A model generated the notes under the pieces. That model ran no database searches and had not been told where the DNA came from. It saw only the letters and a list, made by a program, of their open reading frames with translations. This document shows positions 50,245 to 61,300 of a stretch of 64,000 bases of DNA, piece by piece. Every line of letters starts with the position of its first letter. The stretch's first letter is position 1. The stretch is from Xylona heveae TC161 (lineage: Eukaryota; Ascomycota; Xylonomycetes; Xylonales; Xylonaceae): NCBI RefSeq assembly GCF_001619985.1, contig NW_017264193.1, positions 1,245,726 through 1,309,725 on the forward strand. Reading direction: 5' to 3'. The position numbers and the translations under genes are program-made.

Positions 50245-50734
50245 ATGTCAATTCCGCCGGAAGCTTTACAAAAGGCAGGTTGAGATCCTTGCGCCGTACC
50301 ATTTTTCTGTCGGCCGAAGCGGACTGACGTGATGTGGTGCTTCACAGTTGGCTCAGGAAATTGAAACGCGGGCTGTTGTTTCGCAACAACAGATCGGCAT
50401 TGTCCGAACCCAGATTGCTGCCAAGCAAAGGGATGTGCGGCTACAAGAGCTTACGGCGAATGAAGCAACCACACTGCCTAAGGATACAAAGGTTTATGAA
50501 GGGGTTGGCAAAATGTATGCAATTACACTCAATTCTAGAAACGATTTTCTAAAGAGCATCTACAGGTTCGTACTTACCCCGTTAGAGAATGTGAAGGATC
50601 GACTGGCGGCAGAGAAGGAGGAGTTGAAATCCGATATCAACAACCTGGAAAAGAAGCTCCAGTATTTGGAGACAACACACAAAAACAGTCGAGATCATAT
50701 TGAGCATATGTTGAAAGCAACCGGTCGATCCTAA
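50245..50734 (+). CDS. pfd1: Prefoldin subunit 1 (beta-type)
   Basis: Model: exons 50245-50274, 50348-50514 and 50566-50734; 121 aa, close to the family length. MSIPPEALQK plus LAQEIETRAVVSQQQIGIV gives the N-terminal coiled coil, then QELTANEATTLPKDTKVYEGVGKMFV, the conserved beta-hairpin region, and a C-terminal helix (LEKKLQYLETTHKNS). Prefoldin is a cytosolic hexamer that hands actin and tubulin to CCT. Intron 1 only fits with a GC donor (AAG then GCAGGT) because the GT four bases later breaks the frame. Intron 2 is 51 nt with no in-frame stop, so an unspliced transcript would add 17 residues in the hairpin. Family alignment favours its removal. Confidence 0.9.
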
Positions 50735-52266
50735 CCAGACGAAGGTTTGGGCTGTTGCCGACTCTTTTTAGAGCCGTAATTTTCTCTATTCCAACATCTG
50801 TCTATTTATATCATTTCTTTCCGTTTTTCCTTTTCAGCTAGCGTGCTTTTCTTAACCAAACTTTCTGGGATTCTCGAAAATGCATGAATCAAGAAATGAT
50901 CGAAACTTATACTACTACCTGATGGGAATGGCTCATCATTTTGGCGCAGTGGATAGACTACGACATGAAAAAGAAAAAGCAGATACGGACTTCACTTATA
51001 AGATGATATCACTGAAGATAAAAATACTTTCCGAATTAAAGCTCCATCGATGTTTTGTCACCTACCTAAGTGAATTGGGTTGAATATGTTCGCTTCCCTG
51101 GCTTTCTCTTCCTAATCAGACCCCATCTTATGTTTGCCCCGTCCAAAGGAACGATAGTAAAGGTATGTACCATTCATGGGCTTCTTGTAGAGGCACTGGG
51201 ATACCTTAGGTAGCTTTCTCGAATCTTCATCGGCAAAACTTGTCCGGATGTCACACGCGTAAGATCTCTTCTTTTCCATGGTATTAACCCAAATATGGTA
51301 ATCTGAAATCTGGCACCTGCGTTACTATGATAACGATCGATTGATGATGGAAAATTTCAAGTTAAAGACTTGAAACTTGGGAAAGCTTTGGGGATGGTAT
51401 CCAGGGAACAGTAGTACTGCTGCTGGCAAGACCCCCCCCCCAGAGTAACGGTTTCACCGTCTGAGGCGTCTGGGTCTTTTTGGGTTTGGCGTTGGTGCAA
51501 TTGTGCACCATGCGACACTAATAGTCCTCTATGAACAAACTCATTTGATAGCAGCGAACGACTGCCCGAAACACCAGAGCAAAGTCAGTTTATCAATAAA
51601 ACACTAAATACGCTAGCTTTGAGATAGCGAAACGGAGGAATTATATAAGTCGTTTGCACGGTCAATTAGATACCATAAAGATGTACGACTGCAGACAGAT
51701 AAACCCCTTGGGGTGACGGACATTAACTGCCAAAGAAGTCAGGGCTGGAGGCAGGCTGAGAATCAGGCCTCGACGTCTTGGGTCTAGTCAGGCGTCAGTC
51801 ATTTTCCAAGTAGATCCCAAACCACCCAATGACACTGAGGGTGCGCATCGTTATTGCTTGATTGTCCCACTATCAAGCCGCAATCATTGGATACGTCCGT
51901 GCCGCATGGGGATGCATGACCAGCGCAACAGGGGTGTGACCGCGGGGACTTCCCTTTCACTACTGCGCACGCTCCATTAGGCGGCATGACTTGGGTCTTC
52001 TCTGCGAAATGTAGGATCTGGCGCGATGGCGGGCGGCTATATTACTCCCACGCATGCTCGTGCTTACATACTGCTTTAAAAAGAGGCTTTCCTCTAACGA
52101 CCCGTTTACATTTAATCTATTTCCTTTCCGGTTGAATGCTATCGCTCATTACTACAGGCTCCGTGTTGATCTGTTAGCAACCTTCATTTTCTCTTTCTTC
52201 TTGTTCGCGGAACCGCATATTCCTTTAGTCTGCTATTATCTCGTCTTCTATCTGCGACCCACGGCC
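50735..52266. other. Intergenic region prefoldin 1/coiled-coil gene
   Basis: 1.5 kb. A C-run (about ten) lies near 51430-51441. A 67-codon frame at 50880 has no known domain. The segment 52054-52266 is open in frame with the next gene and is discussed as a possible N-terminal extension. Confidence 0.5.
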
Positions 52267-53371
52267 ATGGATATCAGAGGGGGGTATGACTATGTTGAAG
52301 GACCCCGCGGCGGCCCTCCGGTTCGCAACCATTCGCGGCTTCGCAGCGAACATTACAACCGCGAACCCGCGTATTACTATACTGGACCGTCCGGCCCGCT
52401 TCTGACCCCTGGCATTACTAACATGCGCCGCTCAAGCTCAATTGGCCGTGGTCCTGCGCCGCCGACTCAGGTCATCATAAATAATACCCAGAGAGAGGAA
52501 TCTCCCCGGCGAGCACGGTCACGGGGCAGGCCTCGCAGTGCTTTTGGGCCAGACTTTGATTTTGATGACGATGACTGGGATGAGCGCGCGCATAGCCCTG
52601 TTCGCTGGCGGGAGCATTCTCGGTCACGTTCCCGTATGAGAATACAATACCCTGGCTCGCGTGATCCATCCCCGCTCTATTGGGAATATCAGCAGGCCAA
52701 GAAGGAGCTCGATGAAATCAAGAAAAAGGAAGAAGAGGAAGCGAAGGAGAAAAGGATTAAGGATGAATTGCTATTACAGCAAGCCAAGGAAGAAAAGGCG
52801 CGAAAAGAAGCAGCCGAGAAGGAAGATGCGGTCAAGAAAAAGGCCATTGAAGAATTCAAGGAAAGGCAAAAGGAGCAGCAGGAGAAGGAGAAAGCTGCAA
52901 AAGCAAGCGCGGAGAAAGAATATCTGGAACGTGTCCGCAAAGACTTGACAAACTTTGGAGTGTCTGACGATCAAATTACTGCCATTGTTAACCACGACAA
53001 ACGGCCTGCTCTTGTAGATTTGTCCAAGCAAACTTGGGTGAAAGTCCATCGGGCGCATCTTTTAGTGGAGACATTGGACTATTACCAATTGCCATGGGAA
53101 TATGATGCAGTAAGTCTTAGTATACTCATACTGCTGGTGCCCCATGCTGAATCAATTTTTCTAGTTCAATCCAGATTACATCGTGATCAAACAGTGGGTC
53201 CCAGAGCATGAGCAAGAAGTCTTGTTTGACCACACGCGGAGACTTAGGGAAGAAAAGGAAATATTGGAAATACATAAAACCCATATTCAGGAAATCCGGA
53301 CTACCCCCAAGCCTGTGGTCGTGAAGAAAAAGGCCCCAGTCAGAGTTAGCTTTTTCGATGTTTTCAGGTAG
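52267..53371 (+). CDS. Charged coiled-coil protein, function unknown
   Basis: Model: exons 52267-53109 and 53165-53371; 349 aa. The chosen ATG (MDIRGGYDYVEG) has a strong context, GCCATGG, though an in-frame ATG lies 71 codons upstream at 52054. Residues 1-140 are disordered, Arg/Ser/Pro-rich with RS-like stretches (HSRSRSRMR) and an acidic DFDFDDDDW patch. About 145-225 form a long Lys/Glu/Ala coiled coil. The C-terminal part is more conserved-looking: FGVSDDQITAIVN, then YIVIKQWVPEHEQEVLFDHTRRLRE. I recognise this as a type of conserved hypothetical protein of filamentous fungi but cannot name a function. The frame ends directly after a possible splice donor (CAGGTAGGT), so the true C-terminus may lie in a further exon. 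Confidence 0.8.
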
Positions 53372-53841
53372 GTATCAATTATTCCCCTGCTAGAGCATTT
53401 ACATTGCGACATGCTCATGGCCTTTCGATATTGCCTTGCTTAAGTATCAGTCGTGCTATCAATCTTTGAAGTCACATTTTTTTCCAGTCAAATTCTACGC
53501 AGATGCACCTCATGTTGCAGTTGAATTAGCATTGCCATTTTATCAGACACGCTTTCTTTGCCTCGATGCAATAGGGGTGGGTGGACCATCGAGGACATGG
53601 TTCGCTAGAGTTACTTTCAGGTAATTTCAAAGCCATGAATAGTAGAACAAACGATTCCAAGTTTCCTAGAGTGAAGAGAACCTTGAAATTAGGACTGAAT
53701 CTAATCTGAAAAGACTTTCTAGTCAAATATTTACATCTGCCAAAATTTTTTCATTTAGGAAAAGACAAGTATAAGGCGCTTCCTGGGCCCGGTTTCGGCA
53801 TCCTTCCTTTTTCAGGAACGTAAGATTGTGGAACGTTGAGC
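53372..53841. other. Convergent intergenic region coiled-coil gene/hem25
   Basis: 0.47 kb between converging genes. It may contain a last short exon of the upstream gene (for example after the acceptor near 53485), but I cannot support one. Nothing else seen. Confidence 0.5.
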
Positions 53842-54882
53842 TCAAAGAACATGTTCCTTGGGCTCACGCCATTTTTTACCACCTTGTCGAACCAATTCCT
53901 CATATAGAGTCCAAGCTAGTGCTGAGCTGAGAGCTTTTCTGGTCATTCTTAACCCTAATCCATCTAATAAGCTCCTGAAACCTTCCTGTCCGATCATCTT
54001 TTTTCCCGCCTTGAGCATGTTGGTGTATTCCTCGGGCATCAATTGTATTCTCGTTTTGATAGCATCGAAAGGATTTGTGATAGTAGTCGCCAGTGCAGCT
54101 GCAATGATGCCAGATAGAAAGTTGATGGAGGCAGAGGTGCTTCCCCGCATCCCATCAGCCCCGAGAGCCTGTGACTGATTCGCGGCAACCGATGGTTGAA
54201 CAAAGAGGCTCAAACGCCGTTTACACTGCTCGTAGAAGAGAACATATAAACCCGCATACGGCGCATCTCTAATGGCCGTAGCACCAAATCCCGAAAAGAA
54301 ACCTCTTGGTCCCTCTTTGGTAATTATGTCGGAACCGGCGGCCCAAAGAGAGCGGTACGCATAGAGATTACTCTCATACCGAACTTTGATAACCGTGATT
54401 GGCATCATAAGAAATCCAGCTGATGTCCTAGCAATAGCTCCAACAGATAAGTTTGCAAGATTGGACAATTTCGGAAGCGATGAAGAATGCCGAAGTACGG
54501 AAGGGTTTGCATCGCGATCGGAGCGCGGTGGTGGAAGCTTTGAGTGGGAAAATCCTTGTCTAAGAGCATTCAGAGTTGTAAAGTAAACAGCTGAACCGAA
54601 ACCAGTGCGTAACGCAGAAGGTATTGTGCCCCGCCACAACTGTTGCAGAGGTTGAGGGCCCTTCGATATTTCCTGAAGAGTAGCGATTAAAGATGCTGAG
54701 CGAGATTGCTGAACCCGGGTCTTCAAAAGATCGGCAGGCTGAAGTAACACTGCCGAGAGTAGACCAGAGCCTAGGCCGGCAACAAAGTGAAAGGCTAGAA
54801 AGCGTCAGTCTATTGAAACAGGAGATCTTTGAGGCAGGAGCTTACAGGAGGACGGCGAACGAGCATGGTCGCCATCGGACAT
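53842..54882 (-). CDS. hem25: Mitochondrial glycine carrier Hem25 (SLC25A38 family)
   Basis: Model on the minus strand: exons 54882-54846 (37 nt) and 54794-53842; 329 aa. It has three mitochondrial-carrier repeats with signatures [16 protein letters not shown] and PFDAIKTR, each followed by the usual glycine-rich helix pair. The N-terminus [23 protein letters not shown] is typical of the Hem25/SLC25A38 branch. Repeat 1 and 2 are joined by a Ser/Pro-rich insert (residues about 95-125) that makes the protein longer than the yeast form. In yeast it imports glycine for 5-aminolevulinate synthesis, the first step of haem formation, in the inner membrane. It is divergent from nit2. Confidence 0.93.
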
Positions 54883-55588
54883 CTCTTCCTCTCCAACTTT
54901 GCTGTTGTTCTGTGATTAATTTGCCAGATCCTGTATGTTAAAACATCTCGCGCGCCATTGAAATGGCCCGCATGAGAAGAAGTGTATGGTTTGAATGGAA
55001 TATATTTGTGGTAAAATATTCGAGCGCTTATCCATTATCCTTTGGAGAGGTACTGTACTGTACGGAGTACTGTGCTGTACTACTAGGCGGGAATTTACAG
55101 TGAAGTCTATGACGCATGCGTGGACGGGAATGAGCGAGACCAGCTAGGGCGAGCAGCCAAGAAAAACAGAGTTCAAGAAACATTCAGCATTATCAGATTG
55201 ATTCATTATATCTAATTGGGGCCGTTTCAAATGCATATTCTTAGGAGTACATTGCTTTTTTCCGTGGGTATCGAGATCAGATACGTACCGTATATACTTC
55301 CAGGCGGGAAGGATTTTGTATCTATCTGCTCCAGAACCGCGAACTGTAAAGATCGTCCAACTTAGCCCGCGAATTGACGAGAGGGTGATGGGCAGGTACA
55401 GTATGGGGAAAGGGTGGCAGATAACGAGGGCGGTGCTCAACCATTCTGTCATCCTCCCGAACCAGTTTCGAGCGATAAGATAGTCGCGAAATACCGTCGA
55501 ACAAAGGAACTGAGTCAACATCCTTAGAAATCCCTCCAGCTAACCAAGCTCTGATTCTCAGCCTTGAATGAGACAACTACTGGGGAAA
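54883..55588. other. Divergent promoter region hem25/nit2
   Basis: 0.7 kb with the motif TACGGAGTA at 55061-55069, embedded in a run of TACTGTAC-like words. No coding frame supported. Confidence 0.6.
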
Positions 55589-56626
55589 ATGACTCTCGCG
55601 GTATGCCTCGTATCATCATTGCTCTGCCGTGGAGCTATGCTTACGTCTTAGCGAAGGCAGTTGGCCAGATTTGTTCGACTGATAGCATGGTACATAACCT
55701 GGCACAATGCAGGATTCTCATTCAAAAAGCCGCGGCTACCGGAGCACAGGTTAGTGATCCCAAAGAAAACGGTGAACGGAGCTGTGGCCAACGTTTTGAG
55801 GAGGTAGGCCTTATTCTTGCCCGAGGCTAGTGATTATATTGCCTCCTCACCCTCGGAGACAATTTCCCTCGCTCGCTCTGTCTCTGAAAGCGAATTCGTC
55901 CGTGGTATCCAAGATGAAGTTCGCAAATTCAAGCTGCCTGTCCACGTGGGAATCCATGAGCCAGCGCAGGATGAAAAGGTCAAAAATACTCTTATCTGGA
56001 TTGATGAAGGAGGTCGAATTCAGCACCGTTATCAAAAGATACATCTGTTTGACGTAGATATCAAAGGTGGCCCGGTGCTCAAAGAAAGCAGGTATTATCT
56101 TCGATAGTTGATGCAGTTCTTACTGGTGCAGCTAACCAGCATCCTCATTCTATTAGGAGTGTCGAAAAAGGTATGAGCATGCCATTGCCATTTCATACTC
56201 CGGTCGGCCGTGTCGGCCCCACGATTTGTTTTGACGTGAGTCTTTGATGGAATAAGAATAATACAGATTGTAATGTTCATGGGGCAGTTACGTTTTCCGG
56301 AAATCGGTCTCGCACTAAGACGAAAAAATGCCGAAATCATCACGTTTCCCTCAGCATTTACCATTCCAACTGGTCAAGCGCATTGGGAAATACTTATTAG
56401 AGCACGCGCAATAGAAACACAGTCGTATGTCATTGCGGCAGCGCAAGTCGGACCACATAATGAGAAGAGGAGCAGTTACGGGCATTCGATGATAGTTAGC
56501 CCGTGGGGTGAGATCCTCGCGGAGCTTGATAAAGTGGGAGGCGAGCCTCAGATTGCAACTGCCAATATCGATCTTGGTCTCCTTCATAAGGTCAGAAGTG
56601 AAATGCCGCTATTGCGGAGAAAGTAG
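55589..56626 (+). CDS. nit2: Nitrilase-superfamily amidase, Nit2/NIT1-type (deaminated glutathione amidase)
   Basis: Model: exons 55589-55600 (12 nt), 55657-55749, 55808-56091, 56157-56235 and 56288-56626; 268 aa. The catalytic Glu-Lys-Cys set is intact: Glu in FLPEASDY, Lys in YQKIHLFDVD, Cys in TICFDLRFPE. HLFDVD together with the N-terminal VGQICST and late GHSMIVSPWG fits yeast Nit2 and mammalian NIT1, which hydrolyse deaminated glutathione as metabolite repair. Nit3-type omega-amidases differ in these stretches, so I favour Nit2. Five exons in about 1 kb, including a four-codon first exon, make automated models of this gene error-prone. Confidence 0.92.
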
Positions 56627-57293
56627 GTTCTTCACCTCATTCGGCATTGAAGCCCCTGAAGCTGATCCGTACAATTCGTAGTGATTTATACGCTGAAGTC
56701 TAAGAGTTATTCTGCGAACATTACTAGGTCACGTTTCCCTGTCTTTTTCGATGACCTTGAAGGAAACAGAATACCCTCTGGTTTCACGGGAATGGAGATC
56801 ATGATTCTATGAATTAGATGGAGTCGAACTAGAAAGCTTCCCGTGAGAATTGAGTCCTGCTCTTTCTGACAGTAAATTCCTATTAATGTGGTAGCTCACA
56901 TGTAAAGTCTTCATTGCTTGCCGATTGTTACACATGGTAAATAGATCTGAAATTGGACAAAATCTGCATCCGTGCGGGAAGAAATAGATATTGCTTTGAA
57001 ATTTTTATTCTGCATTGTTTGAATTGTGTTTACTCCAGTAGTGAGTGTGGGCGCTGCTCGGAACAATTGTCTCCAGGGTCCGCTCTCCTCGCAGACGTTC
57101 TGCCAAAACCGTAGTAGGGGAAACGTCATTTAGAAAGCGAGCTCGCTTCTGGCTCTTCTGGTGCGACTTCGGACTAGCTAAGTTTACATCTAACTTACCT
57201 CTACCCTTCGCCCTTTTAAATCTCTCCTGCCATTGAGTTGTACGAAGGTGCTGGTCATCAACATAGAGACATTGACCTGATACAGAAAGGAAA
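56627..57293. other. Intergenic region nit2/opi3
   Basis: 0.67 kb, the 3' region of nit2 and the promoter of opi3. No gene recognised. Confidence 0.6.
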
Positions 57294-58221
57294 ATGTCTT
57301 TCCTCCCAGGCCTCAAAAATGGCGAGGTCATCGACTTCAGCCAGAGGAGCTTGATAGGTAAAATAAGCAGTTAAGCCTCAAACCTCTTTCGAGTACGGAA
57401 GTTAACCAAGGCCGATCCAGTGGCCGCTGCTTCAATCGCGTTCAATCCAATTTTCTGGAAGTTAGTTAAAATCTCAATCCAATTGATGCTGTGGCTGACC
57501 TCTTCTCAGTACTGTCGCTCGCCAAGGTACCATGATCTCATCGCCGTCTACGACGCACTGGTCGGTCAAATACTGATTTGCGCTCTGCGCAGAATATCAT
57601 AGCAAAGTCCTCACCAAATTGTTCAGAGGAAATTCAAAGCTGGGTTGCTATGCGTTAGCAATCACCATTTTCCTTCTCGGGATTTTTAGAGACTCTTTGT
57701 ATGTGGTACCGAGGACTTGCGAAATGTTGATTGCCAAAATGAAGCTTCACAATGTTGACAACCTTTAGATATGAACGAGCATTGAGAGACCAGCCAACCC
57801 ACCCCTTCTTCACAGGAGCAGTGTCAAACTTTGCTGCAATAGTCTTGTTCATTGCAGGAAACGTCCTTGTCTTGAGTAGCATGTGGGCATTAGGTGTCAC
57901 AGGCACATATCTCGGCGATTATTTCGGTATTCTCATGGACCAACGTGTGACTTCTTTCCCTTTCAATGTCACCGATGCGCCTATGTATTATGGCTCTACA
58001 CTATCATTCTTGGGAACCGCATTGTGGTTTGGCAAGCCAGCAGGGTTACTGCTTACAGTCGAAGTTCTCGCGGTTTACCTTATTGCCCTGAGATTTGAGG
58101 AGTAGGTTCTTTACTCAATAAATTATGCACCTTTTACATGCTGACATTCCACAGTCCATTCACGGCCGAAATATATGTCAGAAGAGAGCATGAACAAAAG
58201 GCAGCAAAGAAGGCCACGTAG
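57294..58221 (+). CDS. opi3: Phospholipid methyltransferase, Opi3/PEMT type
   Basis: Model: exons 57294-57357, 57421-57460, 57510-57526 (17 nt), 57593-57698, 57769-58101 and 58155-58221; 208 aa, close to yeast Opi3. The N-terminus VIDFSQRSL is followed by AAASIAFNPIFWN, VARQEYHSKVLTKLF and CYALAITIFLLGIFRDSLYERAL, and the later segment FNVTDAPMYYGSTLSFLGTALWFGKPAGLLLT with EDPFTAEIY. Four membrane helices are expected. The enzyme adds the last methyl groups from S-adenosylmethionine to make phosphatidylcholine in the ER. The C-terminus KKAT is a dilysine ER-retrieval form. Six exons, one only 17 nt, are all required for frame and family match. It converges on rxt2 with 300 bp between them. 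Confidence 0.94.
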
Positions 58222-58521
58222 TGGGCAAAATTCGTCATATATACTCAATATAACCAACTTCTGCATCAACATAAATTAGAAGCTTATTATTCAACATAAT
58301 CCACGTATCTCCAAAATTTTAGAATAGATCAGGGCAGTCCGCAAGTCTTTAGATATTTTGCATTAGATTCACCATGAATTTTTACGTCAGACAATTATTC
58401 ATAACGCCAAACATACCAGCATGCCTAATTACTCCCTATTATGAAGTTCCCCAGCAAGATGCTCTAGCACAAACGGGCCCTGCGCCTCTAATGTTGAGAG
58501 CCACCTCCAACGACTCGCCAC
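58222..58521. other. Convergent spacer opi3/rxt2
   Basis: 300 bp, AT-rich, between two stop codons. Presumably the 3' UTRs of both genes. Nothing else seen. Confidence 0.6.
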
Positions 58522-60402
58522 TTAGGCCCTTCGGCCTCTCGTTTTCTTTCCTTGATTGGCAGAGTCATCGTCATCTTCCCCATGACCTTTTTTCAAATCA
58601 TCCTCTAAATCCCATTCTTCCTTGTCGTACCAGTCCTCTCCATCACTCATTTCTCCTACGTGAGCTTCCGCCTTTGACCAGCTCAATACCAGTTTTCTCA
58701 TCCGATCAGCTCGTAAAAGTCCGCTGTAGAGCTTTTCTGCTCCCCTGCAAATTTCTTCTTGTTTCTGAACGTAGAGGAGTAACAAACGTCGGGTATCTTC
58801 TGCTTCGCCAGGCGGCAAGCCAAAATCTCGATCAGGGAGAGCATCGGGGGCAACAATGAATAATGGATGTATAAATGAAGAGGGAGCTGGCGACGACGAG
58901 AGAGACAGCGCCGGCGTTGACGGATTTTTCTCTGAAGCCGCTTGAGCCTGCGCCCGGGTTGTCATTCTATGTAGCGCAGGTTGGGAATCTGCATCCACCT
59001 CCATTTCATCCTCGCTGATCGCAGCAGAAACCTCCTTCTCACGATTATTATCGAGTTCACCTTTCAAGGACTCGTTTGTTCCCTCATGCCCGGCTAGTAG
59101 ATCCGTTTCAGGCTTTTGTGCAAAGTCTTTGTGGGAGGGTTCTGGATCAGCTGAGTGCGATTTATTGTCCTCAGCACTGAGATCTGAAGGCTTTTCGGCA
59201 TTTATCTGCCTTTGTGACAAGTGCTCACTGGATGAACATGAAATGAGTTCCTTTGCTGCCTCTTTCGAGCTAGATTCGTTATTTCCGGGCATCTGAAGCC
59301 CGCCATGTTCTTCAGCTTGCTCCGTCTTAGATGTACCATATGCTTGATCGGAACCGCCGTTCCAGCCTGCGAAAGATGTGACTTTATCTCCCAGAGATTC
59401 TTCCAGCGAACTAGCTTTCGAGTGTGAGTTTTCCCCAGGAGCAGTCATTCCATCGATCCCGTGAGATGGATCACCGATAATGCTTCGCTCAGCACCATGT
59501 AGGGCTCCTGATTGACTGTTGAGTGTCCCAATTGGAAGCTCCTCAGAAGCCATTTGACTGCTAACTTCACCTTTGGTTTGCTCAATTTTGAGCGATGAAC
59601 CGAATAGTGAGAAGTCATTGTCAGCTTGAAGATTGCCGCAAGGTATCCAGGTCTCATCCCCTCTAAACTTAGTCATTATCTGCTGGATCCTTGCCAATGA
59701 AGCGTTTTCCTTGTGAAATATCTGGCACGCTTCCTGTGCCAATTCCGTCAGAGTGTTGGACAAATAGGGTATCGAAAGCGAAGGATGATGTGGTAAATCT
59801 GCTGCGGACGTCAAAGGTGCTAGAAGGTCTGATAGGCAGAACGCATTAGTTAAATCATTGATTTGTTCGGCTTGGGCCATTTTTGGCGTACATTCGAGCC
59901 TGATGTCACTGTATGGATTCTCCTCCGCCGCATTGGCGTCCGCTTGCTCATCGACGTCGTCATCGTCTAGCTCATCACCGTCCTCGTCAAAGCGAGGAGG
60001 ATTGCGGTTTATTATATACCGCTCATAACCTGCGTGCTCGATTTTCTTGTTCAAAGACCTGTTAGCAGATAGGATCTTTGCCTCGTAGTTCTGGGAGTGG
60101 AACATATGCTAATAAATCCAGTATGATATGGAGGCAAGCTTACTCGTCGGTACACCCTAGGTCCATTCGGCAAACTCAATTGCCCTTCATGAACATATCT
60201 TGCTTTGCGCTTGAGCTTATTGCCTCGATTGGTAGGCTGATGGACTGAATCGTCGGAGTCAGACGCTAAAGGAGGTTAATCAAGCTGATAAAGACTTAAA
60301 ATGGCATTATCTTTTGCTTCAAATCTTACCATCGTCGCCCCTGGCCACAGCTTTCTTCATACCCGCAATGGTCTCAGCAATGAGTACCGCCTGTGCTGCC
60401 AT
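58522..60402 (-). CDS. rxt2: Rxt2-like subunit of the Rpd3L/Sin3 histone deacetylase complex
   Basis: Model on the minus strand: exons 60402-60330, 60265-60144 and 60090-58522; 587 aa. MAAQAVLIAETIAGMKKAVA opens the protein; NRGNKLKRKARYVHEGQL and IEHAGYERYIINRNPPRFDEDGDE form the conserved Rxt2 N-terminal domain, followed by an acidic stretch and SDLLAPLTSAADLPHHPSLSIPYLS. The C-terminal half is Ser/Glu-rich and disordered, with a final acidic/basic tail. In yeast Rxt2 belongs to the large Rpd3 deacetylase complex. The second intron is either 53 nt (acceptor used here) or 35 nt (exon then starting at 60108); both keep frame and differ by six residues. It is divergent from the TRAPPC11 gene. 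Confidence 0.87.
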
Positions 60403-61300
60403 CGCTGCAACTATTGTCTTCGTTTCTAATTGGTAAAGGCTTCTCGGCGATGCTCTCGAATCCGATTCCTCTTGTTGCCGTATAAGTGATGAGCACCGCC
60501 GGACTTGAAATCGATATTCCCTTCTGAAAATATAACGTGCACTCTTACCTCTCAGTAAGAAAGGTAGGCACGGTTGAAGCTGTCGGGTCCTAAGGAAGCA
60601 ATGGTGCCAATATCGACAAATCGGCCAGCCAACGGTATCTACCCAAAGTGCGACAAGTAGAGGCTCTCCAGTCCGCGGTAGCCAACCGATAGAAGGACCT
60701 TGTACGCGTTAGGCCGATATGGGAGCTGTATTTATGAATTTAAATGGACCGTTGCATACGCCAACGACACCTTCACGCATGTTCTGAGCATTAGCCTTCC
60801 GCATCCCTCTTTATGAAGATGCTGGGTGTCTACAGACTACGGAGTATATAGGGCCGACCGGTCCCACGTCGGTTCCGTTCACCATGCTCCATGCGCATCT
60901 GGCTCGCTGTCCAATGCGGTCAAGTACTCAGTACCTTACCTGCCTTACCTGGCTAACTTGCCCAACCTCTTCTCATGATTACCTAGCGCCGTGCACAGCT
61001 TGGGGACCGAGCGACGGTGTCGGCCGAGCACAATTACAACTAGTCTGATACGGTAGGCTGCTCTGGATCATTGCGCAAAACATTGGGATATCCTCGATAT
61101 CCAATCCATAATTCTGAGGAGACACAGAATGAGGATCACTCCTGAACATTTTCTTCGCGCCGTTCCTTGATTCGTTATTCGCTCTCAAATATACAGTTAA
61201 CACGTACATAATGCTCCGCAACCATTGCTAGAAAAGATACTCTCTCTCCTCGGGTGATGAGCTTGCGTAAATAGACCGCGCAGCTGCCATTTCGAGTGTC
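60403..61300. other. Divergent promoter region rxt2/TRAPPC11
   Basis: 0.9 kb between divergent starts, with TACGGAGTA at 60838-60846 and a run of ACCTTACCTGCCTTACCTGG-like words near 60932-60953. No coding frame supported. Confidence 0.6.
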
